Below, one piece after another: positions 1 to 8,644 of a stretch of 64,000 nt of DNA (position 1 is the first letter of the stretch; the number at the start of each line of letters is the position of its first letter). The notes beneath the pieces were generated by a model. The model ran no database searches. It was given only the letters and a program-made list of their open reading frames with translations, and had not been told where the DNA came from. The stretch is from Bradyrhizobium sp. CSS354 (GTDB taxonomy: Bacteria > Pseudomonadota > Alphaproteobacteria > Rhizobiales > Xanthobacteraceae): the NCBI RefSeq assembly GCF_029051725.1, contig NZ_JAACFU010000002.1, forward strand, positions 496,001 through 560,000, given 5' to 3'. Both the position numbers and the translations under genes were made by a program.

Positions 1-70
1 GGAGCTCACCCCGGCGGAACAGTTCGGAGAGTTCGGTGATCTGCTTGTAGTGGATTGGATCGGTGGACAT
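1..70 (-). CDS. Amidase, N-terminal fragment (cut by window edge)
   Basis: Only the first 23 codons are inside the window, read leftwards from an ATG at 70-68. The peptide starts MSTDPIHYKQITELSELFRR and continues GEL, which matches the usual N terminus of amidase-signature enzymes (a short helix, then a GELSP-like turn). A purine-rich AAGAAGAG lies upstream of the ATG. It follows the SDR gene on the same strand, so it is probably the last visible member of the amide-uptake operon that begins at 8237. The identification rests on a short peptide and on context. Confidence 0.6.
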   Translation of the reverse strand, partial: MSTDPIHYKQITELSELFRRGEL

Positions 71-258
71 TGGAGGCTCTTCTTCTTGGTGTTATTCTCA
101 ACTGAACGACAAACTCGGTGCACCTCGCCCGCTCGCGGGAGAGGTCGCGCCGCTGCACGGATAAGGGCTTTCTCCTCTTGGGGATTCCCGACGCGGAGAC
201 ACCCTCTCGCCGATCCTCCCCCGCAGGCGGGGGGAGAAAGCGCGATGCGCTCGCGGCC
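71..258. repeat. GC-rich intergenic stretch with a strong hairpin
   Basis: No gene is seen between the amidase fragment and the SDR. The stretch contains CTCCCCCGC-AG-GCGGGGGGAG (216-236), an almost perfect inverted repeat, and a weaker one around 125-150. Such GC-rich palindromic intergenic units are common in Bradyrhizobium-type genomes. Lying between two same-strand genes, it may act as an mRNA stem or partial terminator; there is no U-tract on the minus strand to make it a clear intrinsic terminator. Confidence 0.5.
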
Positions 259-1026
259 CTAGAACTGCACGCCGCGCGTGAGCGCGCCATCGACCACGAG
301 GTTGGTCCCCGTAATGAAGCTTGCAGCCTTGCTGGCGAGGAACACCGCACCGTTCGCCATTTCCTGCGGCGTGCCCATGCGGCCGGTCGGGTTCAGCGCA
401 AGTGCAGCCTTGTACAGCTCGGGATTGCCATCCTTGATCTGGTTCCAGACGCCTCCCTCGAAATAAGTGTTGCCCGGCGAGACCGAGTTGGCGCGGATGC
501 CCTTGCCAGCAAGCTGGAATGCGAGCCCTTGCGTGTAGTGGATGATCGCGGCTTTGAACGTGCCATAGGGCCCGCTGGCGAAATCGACCTCGCGGCCCGA
601 CACGCTGGAGATGGTGACGATCGCGGCGGCCTTGCTCTTCTCCAGATACGGCATCGCCGCATTGACCAGCCGCACAGTGCCCATCATGTCGGTGGAGAAC
701 TCCTTCTCCCAGCTCTCCTCGTCCTGCCCGATCGACAACGCGCTGACATTGGCGACGACGACGTCGATGCCGCCGAGCCTGGAGGCCATATCCTCTACCC
801 AGGCCTTGAGCGCCGGGCCGTTGGAAACGTCGACCGAGCTGCCGAACGCGGCGACGCCCTTCGCCTTGATCGCGGTGACCGCGTTGTCGACGTCGGCCTG
901 GTTGCGCGAGCAGATGCCGACATTGGCGCCTTCGGCCGCAAACGTGTCGGCGATCGCCCTGCCGATGCCCTTGGTGCTGCCCGTGACGAGAACCCTTGCT
1001 CCCTTGAGTCCCAGATCCATGTTCAT
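259..1026 (-). CDS. Short-chain dehydrogenase/reductase (SDR)
   Basis: A 255-residue classical SDR. The nucleotide-binding motif TGSTKGIG is at residues 15-22, the NxSA-type stretch (VVANVSAL) near residue 90, and the catalytic Ser-Tyr-Lys set appears as SSVSG followed by YGTFK around residues 140-160. The length is normal for the family. Substrate is not predictable from sequence. It sits between livF (gap 40 nt) and a second amidase on the same strand, so it probably handles a product or carbonyl derivative of the imported amide. Start chosen at ATG 1026, with AGGGAGGAAATG-type spacing upstream. Confidence 0.9.
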   Translation of the reverse strand: MNMDLGLKGARVLVTGSTKGIGRAIADTFAAEGANVGICSRNQADVDNAVTAIKAKGVAAFGSSVDVSNGPALKAWVEDMASRLGGIDVVVANVSALSIGQDEESWEKEFSTDMMGTVRLVNAAMPYLEKSKAAAIVTISSVSGREVDFASGPYGTFKAAIIHYTQGLAFQLAGKGIRANSVSPGNTYFEGGVWNQIKDGNPELYKAALALNPTGRMGTPQEMANGAVFLASKAASFITGTNLVVDGALTRGVQF

Positions 1027-1066
1027 TTCCTCCCTATCGACGACTTCAAGACACGCATGCTGCCAT

Positions 1067-1792
1067 TCAGAGCAGAAGCTGTTCGCGGACGTTCTCCTCG
1101 TTGACCTCGGCGCCTGCCAGCGACTGCGTAATCTTGCCCTTCTCCATGATGTAGCAGCGCTCGGCGACCGCCAGGATCGTGTCGAGGTTCTGCTCGACGA
1201 AGATGATGGTGGTTCCGAGCTCGTTGCGGAACGACCGCAGCGCCTCGCAGATGTGCTGGACGATCGACGGCTGGATGCCCTCGGACGGCTCGTCCAGGAT
1301 CATGAGCGACGGATTGCCGATCAGCGCCCGGCCGATGGCGAGCTGCTGCTGCTCGCCGCCCGACATGGTGCCCGCGGCCTGCCGGCGACGCTCCTTCAGC
1401 CGCGGAAAATATTCATAGACGAGCTCCGGCAGCTTCTTGCCGCCGGGGCCGCCGATCAGCTCTCCGACCTGAAGATTCTCCTCGACGGTCATCTGTGGAA
1501 ACACGTCGCGCCCTTGCGGGATGTAGCCGAAGCCGGCCCGCGCCCGTGCATCGGCTTCCAGCGCCGTGACGTCCTGCTCCATGAACTGTATCGTGCCGCG
1601 CCACGTCTGCAGCAGGCCGATCAGGCATCGCATCAAGGTCGATTTGCCGACCCCGTTGCGGCCGATCACGCCGACAATCTCGCCGCGCGCGACCGACATG
1701 GTGACTCCCTGCAGGATCGGCGTCGCACCATATCCGGCCCATAATTCCGATACGTGCAAAATCCGGTCGGTGGGTTTGGGCTTAGTGAGCAT
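1067..1792 (-). CDS. livF: Branched-chain amino acid/amide-type ABC transporter ATPase LivF
   Basis: A 241-residue ATPase of the LivF type. Walker A GRNGVGKS is at residues 44-51, the signature MSGGEQQQLAIG precedes Walker B LMILDEP, and the H-loop position reads FVEQN, as is usual in LivF. A longer frame reaches 1861, but the ATG at 1792 was chosen because it overlaps the end of livG by 11 nt and begins the conserved domain promptly. It energises import with LivG through the LivH/LivM channel. With an amidase, an acetamidase-type enzyme and an AmiC/AmiR pair nearby, the cargo is more likely an amide or urea derivative than a branched-chain amino acid. Confidence 0.93.
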   Translation of the reverse strand: MLTKPKPTDRILHVSELWAGYGATPILQGVTMSVARGEIVGVIGRNGVGKSTLMRCLIGLLQTWRGTIQFMEQDVTALEADARARAGFGYIPQGRDVFPQMTVEENLQVGELIGGPGGKKLPELVYEYFPRLKERRRQAAGTMSGGEQQQLAIGRALIGNPSLMILDEPSEGIQPSIVQHICEALRSFRNELGTTIIFVEQNLDTILAVAERCYIMEKGKITQSLAGAEVNEENVREQLLL

Positions 1793-2501
1793 GGGTCTTG
1801 CCGAGATAGATTTCCGCGACCTTCTCGTCCTGCAAGATGCTCTCGAGATCACCGCGCGCAAAGATCTTGCCGAGATGCAGCACCGTGACGCGCTGGGCCA
1901 CCTGGCGTACGAAGGCCATGTCGTGCTCGACGACCAGCACCGTCATTCCCTCGGCATTGAACGATTTGATCAGCTCCCCGGTCTTGTAGGTTTCTTCCGG
2001 CGACATGCCGGCCGTCGGCTCATCCAGCAGCAGGAGGTGCGGCTTGAGCGCCAGCGCCATCCCGATCTCGAGCCATTGCTGCTGGCCATGCGACAGCGCG
2101 CCCGCGAGCTTGTCGCTGTCCGGTGCGAGGTTGAGCAGCGTCAGCAGGCGATTTTCCTCCGCGATGCGTTCCGCGCCGGACAATCGCTCCTGGAGCGCAG
2201 TCTGGATGTTCTGTCGGACCGGCAATTCCTTGAACACGCTCGGGGCTTGCATCTTGATGCTCATGCCCCGCTGCACGCGCGCATAGGGACGCTCCTTGGT
2301 GATGTCGACACTGTCGAACAGGATGCTGCCCTCGGTCGGGGGGTAGAGACCCACGATCAGCTTGAACAGCGTGCTCTTGCCGGCGCCATTGGGACCGATC
2401 AGGCAGTGGACCTCGCCGGCGTTGACCGTGAGGTCGACGCCGGAGACCGCGGTCAATCCGCCGAACCGCTTGGATACGCCTTTGACCTCGACCAGCGCCA
2501 T
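1782..2501 (-). CDS. livG: Branched-chain amino acid/amide-type ABC transporter ATPase LivG
   Basis: A 239-residue ATPase of the LivG type. Walker A GPNGAGKST is at residues 36-44, the signature reads LSHGQQQWLEIG, Walker B LLLLDEPTAGM follows directly and the H-loop is VVEHDM. The start ATG at 2501 is 2 nt from the livM stop, and the 3' end overlaps livF by 11 nt, so translation is likely coupled. It forms the ATPase heterodimer with LivF beneath the LivHM permease. Confidence 0.94.
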   Translation of the reverse strand: MALVEVKGVSKRFGGLTAVSGVDLTVNAGEVHCLIGPNGAGKSTLFKLIVGLYPPTEGSILFDSVDITKERPYARVQRGMSIKMQAPSVFKELPVRQNIQTALQERLSGAERIAEENRLLTLLNLAPDSDKLAGALSHGQQQWLEIGMALALKPHLLLLDEPTAGMSPEETYKTGELIKSFNAEGMTVLVVEHDMAFVRQVAQRVTVLHLGKIFARGDLESILQDEKVAEIYLGKTHAH

Positions 2502-2503
2502 GA

Positions 2504-3580
2504 TCAGGACTCTTCCGACTGCAAGCGACCGGCCTCCGCGATGACGTCACCGTCACCGCGACGTCGTCCGCGCGACCAGTCCGCAACGAGCTTGCCGATG
2601 CCGAGCACGAAGCCCTGCGGCGCCAGCATCACCGTGGCGAGCAGCAACGCCCCCATCAGCACCAGCGCGGCCTGCTGGCTGTAGACGGTGATGGTCTGAA
2701 AGCCGAACAGCAGCAGGAACGACCCGACCAACGTCGCCGTCAGATCGCTGCGCCCGGAGAAGGCGACCCAGACGATCGGCATCGCGGCAGCCGGCAAGCC
2801 GATGCTGGACGGTGTGATGAACTGCCCCCAGGATGTGTACAGCGCACCACTCAGCCCAGCGAGGCCGCTGCCGATCACGAATGTCAGAAGCTGATATTTG
2901 CGGACGTCATAGCCCAGCATTTCCGCACGCTGCGGATTTTCGCGCGTCGCCACGATGACGTTGCCGATCCCCGAGTTCACCAGCATCCGCAGCGCGAGAT
3001 AGACGATCACGATCAGCGCGACCATGACATAGTAGAGCGCCGATCCCTCGATGTAGAAGTCACCCACGGTCAGCGGGTCCATGCCCTTCATGCCGTTGAA
3101 GCCGTTCAGCCGGGCCGGACCGATATGCCATTCCGGTCCAGCCGTCTGGCCGAGGAAGAAGGCCAGCACCAGCGTTGCGGACAGCGTAACGATGCCGAAG
3201 AAGATGCCATTGATACCGCCCCAGATCATGAAGTAGCCGAGGATGCCCGCCGCGATCATCGCGAGCACCACGGAGAGCACGAGCGCGGCAATCGTCGCGC
3301 TCCCGCCGCCCATGTTGATCGCGAGCACGCCGTAACCGTAACCGGCAATACCGAAGAACAGGGTCTGGCCGAACGAGAGCATCCCGCCATAGCCCCACAT
3401 CAGGCAGAGGCCAAGTGCCATGAAGATCCAGATCAGGAAGTAGGCGAAATTGCCGACATCGTAGGAGTCGGCGAACAGCGGGTAGGTCAGCGCCGCGCCC
3501 AACCCAACCAGGAAGCAAGACCAGAACATCCTGCCACGTCCAAGGGTCTGTGGACCTTCCAGCAGCTTGAACATCAACAT
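2504..3580 (-). CDS. livM: Branched-chain amino acid/amide-type ABC permease LivM
   Basis: A 358-residue polytopic membrane protein with about nine hydrophobic segments. It contains the family motif region GYDVRKYQLLTFVIGSGLAG near residue 230 (cytoplasmic loop contacting the ATPase) and MWGYGGMLSFGQTLFFGIAG near residue 65, both typical of LivM/UrtC. It is 6 nt from livH. The C terminus is charged and cytoplasmic. It forms one half of the permease. Confidence 0.92.
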   Translation of the reverse strand: MLMFKLLEGPQTLGRGRMFWSCFLVGLGAALTYPLFADSYDVGNFAYFLIWIFMALGLCLMWGYGGMLSFGQTLFFGIAGYGYGVLAINMGGGSATIAALVLSVVLAMIAAGILGYFMIWGGINGIFFGIVTLSATLVLAFFLGQTAGPEWHIGPARLNGFNGMKGMDPLTVGDFYIEGSALYYVMVALIVIVYLALRMLVNSGIGNVIVATRENPQRAEMLGYDVRKYQLLTFVIGSGLAGLSGALYTSWGQFITPSSIGLPAAAMPIVWVAFSGRSDLTATLVGSFLLLFGFQTITVYSQQAALVLMGALLLATVMLAPQGFVLGIGKLVADWSRGRRRGDGDVIAEAGRLQSEES

Positions 3581-3586
3581 CTCCTC

Positions 3587-4453
3587 TTACCGCCCACGCC
3601 GAACCAGCACGCTGGAGAGCCCTTCGGGCAGCACGCGGATGATCAGGATGACGGCCACCAGCATGCCGATCTGCCCTATAATCTGGCCGTAACTCGCGTT
3701 CAGCGCCATCCGGATCATCGCCAGGAACACCGCCGCCGGCGCCGTTCCGAGCAGCACATTGGCTCCGCCGATCACGACAGTGACGAAACTCTCGACGACG
3801 AACGTCGCCCCCATGGTCGGAATCAGCGTCATGGTCGGCGCGTATAGCGCCCCGCAAAGCCCGGCGAGGCCGGTGCCGATCCCGAAGCTGATGGCATAGA
3901 TGCGTCCGGTGCGCGCGCCGAGTGCCTTCGCCATCGCCGCATTCTGCATGGTCGCGCGGGCGATCACGCCGAACCGCGTCTTCATAAAGATGATGTAGAG
4001 GCCGGCCAGCACGGCCACCGCGCAACCGAACAGAACCAGGCGATAGGTCGAGAACGTATAGCCGCCGATCGCAAAACTTCCCTCTGGCGTTCCGATGCCG
4101 CGCACGGCAGAGCCGACGATCAGGAGCATCGATTGCGTCACGATAAGGCTGAGGCCCCAGGTCGCGAGCAGCGAATCCAGCGGCCGCTTGTAGAATCGCC
4201 GCACGACGAGGAACTCGACGAGAACTCCGATGAGACCCGCGGTGACCGCGGCCAGGATCTGTGCGATTGCGAGCGGCACACCGAGATTCACCAGGCCAAC
4301 GGTGACATAGGCGCCGCACATGATGAACTCGCCATGCGCCATGTTGATCACGCCCATCATGCCGAACACGATGGCGAGACCCGCGGCCGAGAGAATGAGG
4401 AACGCGAAGACGTCGGCGAACTGGTAGAATACCGAGAACACTTCAGCCGACAT
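3587..4453 (-). CDS. livH: Branched-chain amino acid/amide-type ABC permease LivH
   Basis: A 288-residue polytopic permease. The GVINMAHGEFIM motif near residue 35 is diagnostic for LivH/UrtB, and the C-terminal EAA-like loop precedes RVLPEGLSS. It starts about 95 nt downstream of the binding-protein gene, separated from it by a strong stem-loop. It pairs with LivM to form the transmembrane channel. Confidence 0.92.
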   Translation of the reverse strand: MSAEVFSVFYQFADVFAFLILSAAGLAIVFGMMGVINMAHGEFIMCGAYVTVGLVNLGVPLAIAQILAAVTAGLIGVLVEFLVVRRFYKRPLDSLLATWGLSLIVTQSMLLIVGSAVRGIGTPEGSFAIGGYTFSTYRLVLFGCAVAVLAGLYIIFMKTRFGVIARATMQNAAMAKALGARTGRIYAISFGIGTGLAGLCGALYAPTMTLIPTMGATFVVESFVTVVIGGANVLLGTAPAAVFLAMIRMALNASYGQIIGQIGMLVAVILIIRVLPEGLSSVLVRRGR

Positions 4454-4472
4454 CCTGTCACCCCCGCCGCTC

Positions 4473-4498
4473 CCGGCGCCGCGTCGTTGCGGCGCCGG
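4473..4498 (-). other. Perfect 10-bp stem-loop between binding-protein and livH genes
   Basis: CCGGCGCCGC, loop GTCGTT, GCGGCGCCGG: a perfect 10-bp stem between the stop of the solute-binding protein gene and livH. There is no U-tract in the operon direction, so it is better read as an mRNA-stabilising or attenuating stem than as a full terminator. Such stems after binding-protein genes are a known way to give more binding protein than permease. On the plus strand it is followed by TTTTG, but no plus-strand gene ends here. Confidence 0.6.
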
Positions 4499-4548
4499 TT
4501 TTGTTCAGGATCGTAAGACTCAACACGAGCAAGATCCGTGCCCGAACA

Positions 4549-5790
4549 TCACGACTTCTTGGGAAGATGGTTTGGCGTGTACTGATCCTTGTCGTTCTTC
4601 TTGGTCAGATCGCAGCCGATCTCGCCGAGCCAATAAGGCTGGATCGTGCCATAGTCCTTCTCGACCTTCACCTCATGCTTTGGTCCAACCGAAATCAGGC
4701 GCATGCGGTGAGACGTGTGCTGGCTCTTGGGATCGATGCAGACCTTGCCTTCGGGAGCATCGATACACGCATCGCCGGTGGCGATGACCTTGCGCATGTC
4801 CTCGAGCTTGATCGACTTCGCCTTCTCGACCAGCGCCTTGTACATGTAAAGCGCGTTATAGGCGTTGTACCCCATGTCGTTGATGTAGAGCTCGTCGGGG
4901 AATTTCGCGTGCCATCGCTTCTTGAACTCGGTGGCCTCGGGCGTGTCGATCTCCTCGAACCAGTTCGCGGTCGCGTGCATGTTGTTGAGCGCCGGCGGCT
5001 TGAACCGCTTGTGCTCGAAGCCGAGCATGACCTTGATCGACGAGCCCATCGGCAGGTTGAGGTTGGCCGCGGCCGCCTGTTCGAAGAACGAATCCTGGGC
5101 GGCGCCGACATTGATCGTCAGCAGCCAGTCCGGCTTCGCCTTCTGGATGTTCTGGATGGTCTGCGCGAATTGCGACACGCCGAGCGGAATGAATTCCTCT
5201 CCGACGACCTCGCCGCCCAGGTCCTTCATGATCTTGCGGTTCCACTCCGCCGAGATCTGACCGAAGTTGTAATCGGCGGCGATGACATAGACCTTCTTGC
5301 CAAACTTCTCGACCATCCAGGGGATCAGCGTCGAGAACTGCTGCTCGGGCACCGCGCCCATGCTGATCATGCTGGCGTCGCAGACACCACCCTCGTACTG
5401 GTTGGTGTAGAAATACGGCGTCGTCGTGCGATCGACGATCGGACGCAGCGCCTCGCGCGAGGCTGAGGTGATGCCGCCGATCAGCACGTCGACCTTGTCC
5501 CGATTGAGCAGGCGGCGGCCAAATTCCTGATAGCGCGCGTTGTCGCCTTGCGGATCAAGGTGGATCAGTTCGATCTGCCTCCCCAGGATACCGCCACTCT
5601 TGTTGATCTCCTCGACAGCGAGCTGCGAGCCGTGCAGCTTCGGCATGCCCATGAAGGCGAGATCGCCGGACACGTCCTCGAGCAGGCCGACCTTCAGTGG
5701 CGGCTCCGCTGCGCGCCCAACACTCATCGACGCCACTGTGCCGAGCAAGGCGCCGAGCAAAACCATCCGTAATTTGCGTCCCGAATTCAT
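4549..5790 (-). CDS. Periplasmic amide/urea-type ABC substrate-binding protein
   Basis: A 413-residue type I periplasmic binding protein (Leu/Ile/Val-UrtA-AmiC superfamily). Residues 1-27 form a Sec signal peptide ending GRAA. The mature part starts PLKVGLLEDVSGDLA and carries the family hallmarks EEINKSGGILGRQIEL and ADYNFGQ. It heads the transporter block and lies just downstream of the acetamidase-type gene. It is related to the AmiC-like protein at 8645-9820, which lacks a signal peptide. The ligand is inferred from the neighbouring amidases; the sequence alone does not fix it. Confidence 0.9.
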   Translation of the reverse strand: MNSGRKLRMVLLGALLGTVASMSVGRAAEPPLKVGLLEDVSGDLAFMGMPKLHGSQLAVEEINKSGGILGRQIELIHLDPQGDNARYQEFGRRLLNRDKVDVLIGGITSASREALRPIVDRTTTPYFYTNQYEGGVCDASMISMGAVPEQQFSTLIPWMVEKFGKKVYVIAADYNFGQISAEWNRKIMKDLGGEVVGEEFIPLGVSQFAQTIQNIQKAKPDWLLTINVGAAQDSFFEQAAAANLNLPMGSSIKVMLGFEHKRFKPPALNNMHATANWFEEIDTPEATEFKKRWHAKFPDELYINDMGYNAYNALYMYKALVEKAKSIKLEDMRKVIATGDACIDAPEGKVCIDPKSQHTSHRMRLISVGPKHEVKVEKDYGTIQPYWLGEIGCDLTKKNDKDQYTPNHLPKKS

Positions 5791-5823
5791 CGTGATGTCC
5801 CCTCTATGGAAAGCGGCTGGGTG

Positions 5824-6819
5824 TCATGGCTTGAGGTAATTCTTCAGGATGGACGCCCCCATCGTGTATTTGGGGTCCACCATGTTGCCGAGGCGCATGC
5901 GGCCGGCCTGGCTGAGCAGCATGTAGGCGTCGATCTCGTCGAAGCCGTAGTCGGCCGCCATCCATCGCACCAGCTCGCGATAGGCGATGCGCGCCGCATC
6001 CTCGAGCGGACGCGCGCTGCCGATCGTCATGATGAAGTCCTTGGTCTCGAGCCGCGGCCAGGCGAAGCTCCAGTTCTTGATCAAATCGACCTGGAGCGTG
6101 ACGGTCGCACGCTGCTCGAGCGCAACGCCGGAGAGTTCGCCGTCGCCCTGCGTCGCGTGGCAGTCGCCGACGTAGAGCATCCCGCCGTCGGTATGTACCG
6201 GGAAATAGATGATCGCCCCTGGCGCGACGTCGGGCAGGTCCATATTGCCGCCGTGATAGTCCGGCTGCAGCGACGAGATCGCCTCGATCTCCGGCGAGAC
6301 GCCGATGGTGCCGATGAAGGGCTCGTAGGGTAGCGTGAGCCTGTCGTTCCAGCGCACGCCGCTCTTGTCGACATGCAGCTTCTTCACGCGCTCCCGCAAC
6401 GGCGGATTGAGCAGCGCCGTCGACCCGGTCCCGACCAGCCCGCCGAACTCCGGAATGATGCAGGTCGTGCCGGCCGGCTGCTCGCCCCGTGTCTCGACGT
6501 CGCGGATATAGATCGCGAGGCAATCGCCCTTCTTGGCGCCATTCACCGCGATCGGCCCGCATTGCGGATTGAGATAGGGGAAGTTGAGCTTGGCGGTGGG
6601 GCTGTCGGTCTCCTTGGTCAGCACGCCGCCGAACGCATCTTCGGTTTCGATGACGACCACCCCGCCCGGGTCGATCGACAGGGTCGGCTTGGCATAGGGA
6701 CCGTAGACGTAATGGAAGTCCCCCTGCTGCTCGATGGTCAGGCTATGGGTCGCGCCGGTCGCGCCCTTGGCGACGGCGCGCCTGGCCAAGATGGATGTGT
6801 TCAACCAGTCTTCGGACAT
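5824..6819 (-). CDS. Acetamidase/formamidase family protein (FmdA/AmdA)
   Basis: A 331-residue enzyme of the FmdA/AmdA family, which hydrolyses formamide or acetamide to ammonia and the acid. The metal-binding GDCHATQGDGE segment near residue 215 and the C-terminal SQAGRMRLGNMVDPKY region are recognisable. A frame extends upstream to 7014, but the ATG at 6819 is preceded by GAGGAG and lies 17 nt after the amidase stop, so it is preferred. It is the second gene of the operon, before the binding protein, consistent with intracellular hydrolysis of the imported amide. Confidence 0.9.
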   Translation of the reverse strand: MSEDWLNTSILARRAVAKGATGATHSLTIEQQGDFHYVYGPYAKPTLSIDPGGVVVIETEDAFGGVLTKETDSPTAKLNFPYLNPQCGPIAVNGAKKGDCLAIYIRDVETRGEQPAGTTCIIPEFGGLVGTGSTALLNPPLRERVKKLHVDKSGVRWNDRLTLPYEPFIGTIGVSPEIEAISSLQPDYHGGNMDLPDVAPGAIIYFPVHTDGGMLYVGDCHATQGDGELSGVALEQRATVTLQVDLIKNWSFAWPRLETKDFIMTIGSARPLEDAARIAYRELVRWMAADYGFDEIDAYMLLSQAGRMRLGNMVDPKYTMGASILKNYLKP

Positions 6820-6836
6820 GAGATCGGCTCCTCGGC

Positions 6837-8237
6837 TCAGATCGCGGGATGACGCTTGTGCCAGTCGGTGACGCGCTGGAACGCATCGCCTGCGCGAACG
6901 AGGCCGGCCTCTTCGAAGTGACGGCCGACGAACTGGAAACCGACCGGGCCGCCATTCGCCGCGGAGCCGCCGGGCAATGTCACGGTCGGACTCCCCGTCA
7001 TGTCGAACGGGCATGTAAAGCGGAGCAAGCCTCCAATCAGCGAGGCGTCCTCACCGAGCGCTGCCATCTTGGCAAGCGTCGGCGCGGCGAACGCCTGGGC
7101 CGGGATCGCGAGAAGATCGACCGTCTCGAACAGCGCACGCACGGCGCCGCGAAACGCTTCGCGTCGGAGCACAATCTTCTGATAGTCCATGCCGGACTGT
7201 TGCCGGCCGAGATCGAGCAGGCCCGCCAGCGCCGGGCCGTACTCGTCCTTGCGTGCCGGATAGGTCTCCTCATGCGCGACCGCGACTTCGATGCCGCAGA
7301 GCGGGAACCAGTCGTCGATAATCGCCTTGGGATCGGGAAAGGCAACTTCCTTGATCTTAGCACCGAGATCGGCCGCCACCCGCAACCCCTCGGCCAGCAC
7401 CTTTGCCGCATCGCCGTCGGTGCCGTCGCTGGTCCAGCGCCGGTCGACGCCAATGGTCACGCCGCGCAGATCACCGGTCAGCCCGGCAAGATAGTCAGGA
7501 ACCGCCAGCGGCACCGCCGTCGTGTCCTTGGGGTCCTGCCCCGCGATTACGCCGAGGATGGCGCCGCAATCGACCGCGCTTCGCGCCATCGGACCGATGT
7601 GGTCCAGCGTCGCGGCGAGTTCGAAAGCGCCGTAGCGGCTGACCCGTCCCCAGGTCGGCTTGAGGCCGGTGACGCCATTGGCCGCGGAGGGAAAGCGGAT
7701 CGAGCCGCCGGTATCGGTGCCGAGCGAGCCGAAGCAGAGGCCTGCTGCCGTCGCGACGCCGGAACCGCTCGACGATGCGCCCGGCCAGAGATCCGCGTTC
7801 CACGGATTTTTCGGTGGGTCGATCTTCGGATGATGATCGGCGTAGGCGCCTTCGGTCTGCTGCAGCTTGCCAAGGATGATGGCGCCGGCGTCCTTCAGCC
7901 GCGCCACGACCGTTGCATCCTCGGTGGGGCGGAAGTCACCATGGATCGTCATGCCATGCGCGGCAGGTGCACCCTTGGCCCAGCAGAGATCCTTCACCGC
8001 CACAGGCACACCGTGCAGCGGCCCCCTGATCTTGCCGGAGACGATCTCCTTTTCGGCCGCGGCGGCATCGGCGAGCGCCGAGTCAGCCATCACATAGGCA
8101 AAACTCTTGAGCTTGCCGTCGAGCTTCTCGATCCGCCCGAGCATCGCCTTGGTCGCTTCGACCGGCGACAGCTCTTTCGCCTGGATCTTTCGTCCAAGGT
8201 CGACGAGCCCGAGATAGTGGAGATCCGTTTCCGCCAT
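6837..8237 (-). CDS. Amidase (amidase-signature family)
   Basis: A 466-residue amidase-signature hydrolase. The Ser-cisSer-Lys triad is visible: Lys82 in VAVKDL, cis-Ser about 155 in GASSSGSG and the nucleophile Ser179 in GTDTGGSIR. The length is typical. It is the first gene of the amide operon, with a 400-nt leader separating it from divergent amiC/amiR. It should hydrolyse a carboxamide to carboxylate and ammonia; the precise substrate cannot be told. Expression is probably controlled by the leader terminator at 8337-8378. Confidence 0.92.
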   Translation of the reverse strand: MAETDLHYLGLVDLGRKIQAKELSPVEATKAMLGRIEKLDGKLKSFAYVMADSALADAAAAEKEIVSGKIRGPLHGVPVAVKDLCWAKGAPAAHGMTIHGDFRPTEDATVVARLKDAGAIILGKLQQTEGAYADHHPKIDPPKNPWNADLWPGASSSGSGVATAAGLCFGSLGTDTGGSIRFPSAANGVTGLKPTWGRVSRYGAFELAATLDHIGPMARSAVDCGAILGVIAGQDPKDTTAVPLAVPDYLAGLTGDLRGVTIGVDRRWTSDGTDGDAAKVLAEGLRVAADLGAKIKEVAFPDPKAIIDDWFPLCGIEVAVAHEETYPARKDEYGPALAGLLDLGRQQSGMDYQKIVLRREAFRGAVRALFETVDLLAIPAQAFAAPTLAKMAALGEDASLIGGLLRFTCPFDMTGSPTVTLPGGSAANGGPVGFQFVGRHFEEAGLVRAGDAFQRVTDWHKRHPAI

Positions 8238-8644
8238 CGCTCTTTATCCTCCCGCTCACATGACACACCGCCGTCTCGCGCATGCGCCACCGTTCTGGCG
8301 ACGCGGACGCATCGCCAGCTTCTTCGGCGGCAAACGAAAAAAGCCACCCGTCCCTCCCGAATGAGGCGACGAATGGCTCAAATGCCGCGGCTATGATCTG
8401 TCGCTTAGGGTCCGTGATCGAACGAAGCACTTAGTGCAAGGAACTGGACGTCATCGGCCAGATCGGCGCACGCGAGGTTCGACAGGTTGCCCTGTAGGAG
8501 AAAAGTCTAAGTAACTGCCTATCGCGTTGTCAACGATGCTGTCTGCCTAAATTTCGAGAGTGCTGCGCAGCAAAACGGCAAGCCACTTGCGCAGTCATCC
8601 GCGATGATGATTTCATCTTCGCGTTACTTGATCGAAAGCTGTCA
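8238..8644 (-). promoter_or_regulatory. Leader/intergenic control region between amidase operon and amiC-amiR
   Basis: A 407-nt divergent intergenic region with no gene. On the minus strand it reads as a long leader for the amidase. It holds a GNRA-capped stem ACAGG-GCAA-CCTGT (near 8490), a short stem GCACT-A-AGTGC (near 8430), a weak GGC-ATTTGA-GCC hairpin (near 8380) and a full intrinsic terminator at 8337-8378. The weak hairpin shares its GCC with the base of the terminator stem, so the two are mutually exclusive. Promoters for either direction were not identified with confidence. Confidence 0.65.
8337..8378 (-). terminator. Intrinsic terminator in the amidase-operon leader (candidate AmiR antitermination target)
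   Basis: Read on the minus strand: AGCCA-TT-CGTC-G-CCTC, loop ATTCGG, GAGG-GACG-GG-TGGCT followed by six T residues. This is 13 Watson-Crick pairs plus two possible U-G pairs, with one bulged G, and an uninterrupted U-tract. It lies about 100 nt upstream of the amidase start at 8237, with no gene ending before it on that strand. A terminator in this place is the expected target of an ANTAR antiterminator such as the AmiR-like protein encoded divergently. Confidence 0.8.

Noticed and set aside
118..1104. A 328-codon plus-strand frame over the SDR gene
   Set aside because: Antisense to an intact SDR with all catalytic motifs; no ribosome binding site or family motif.
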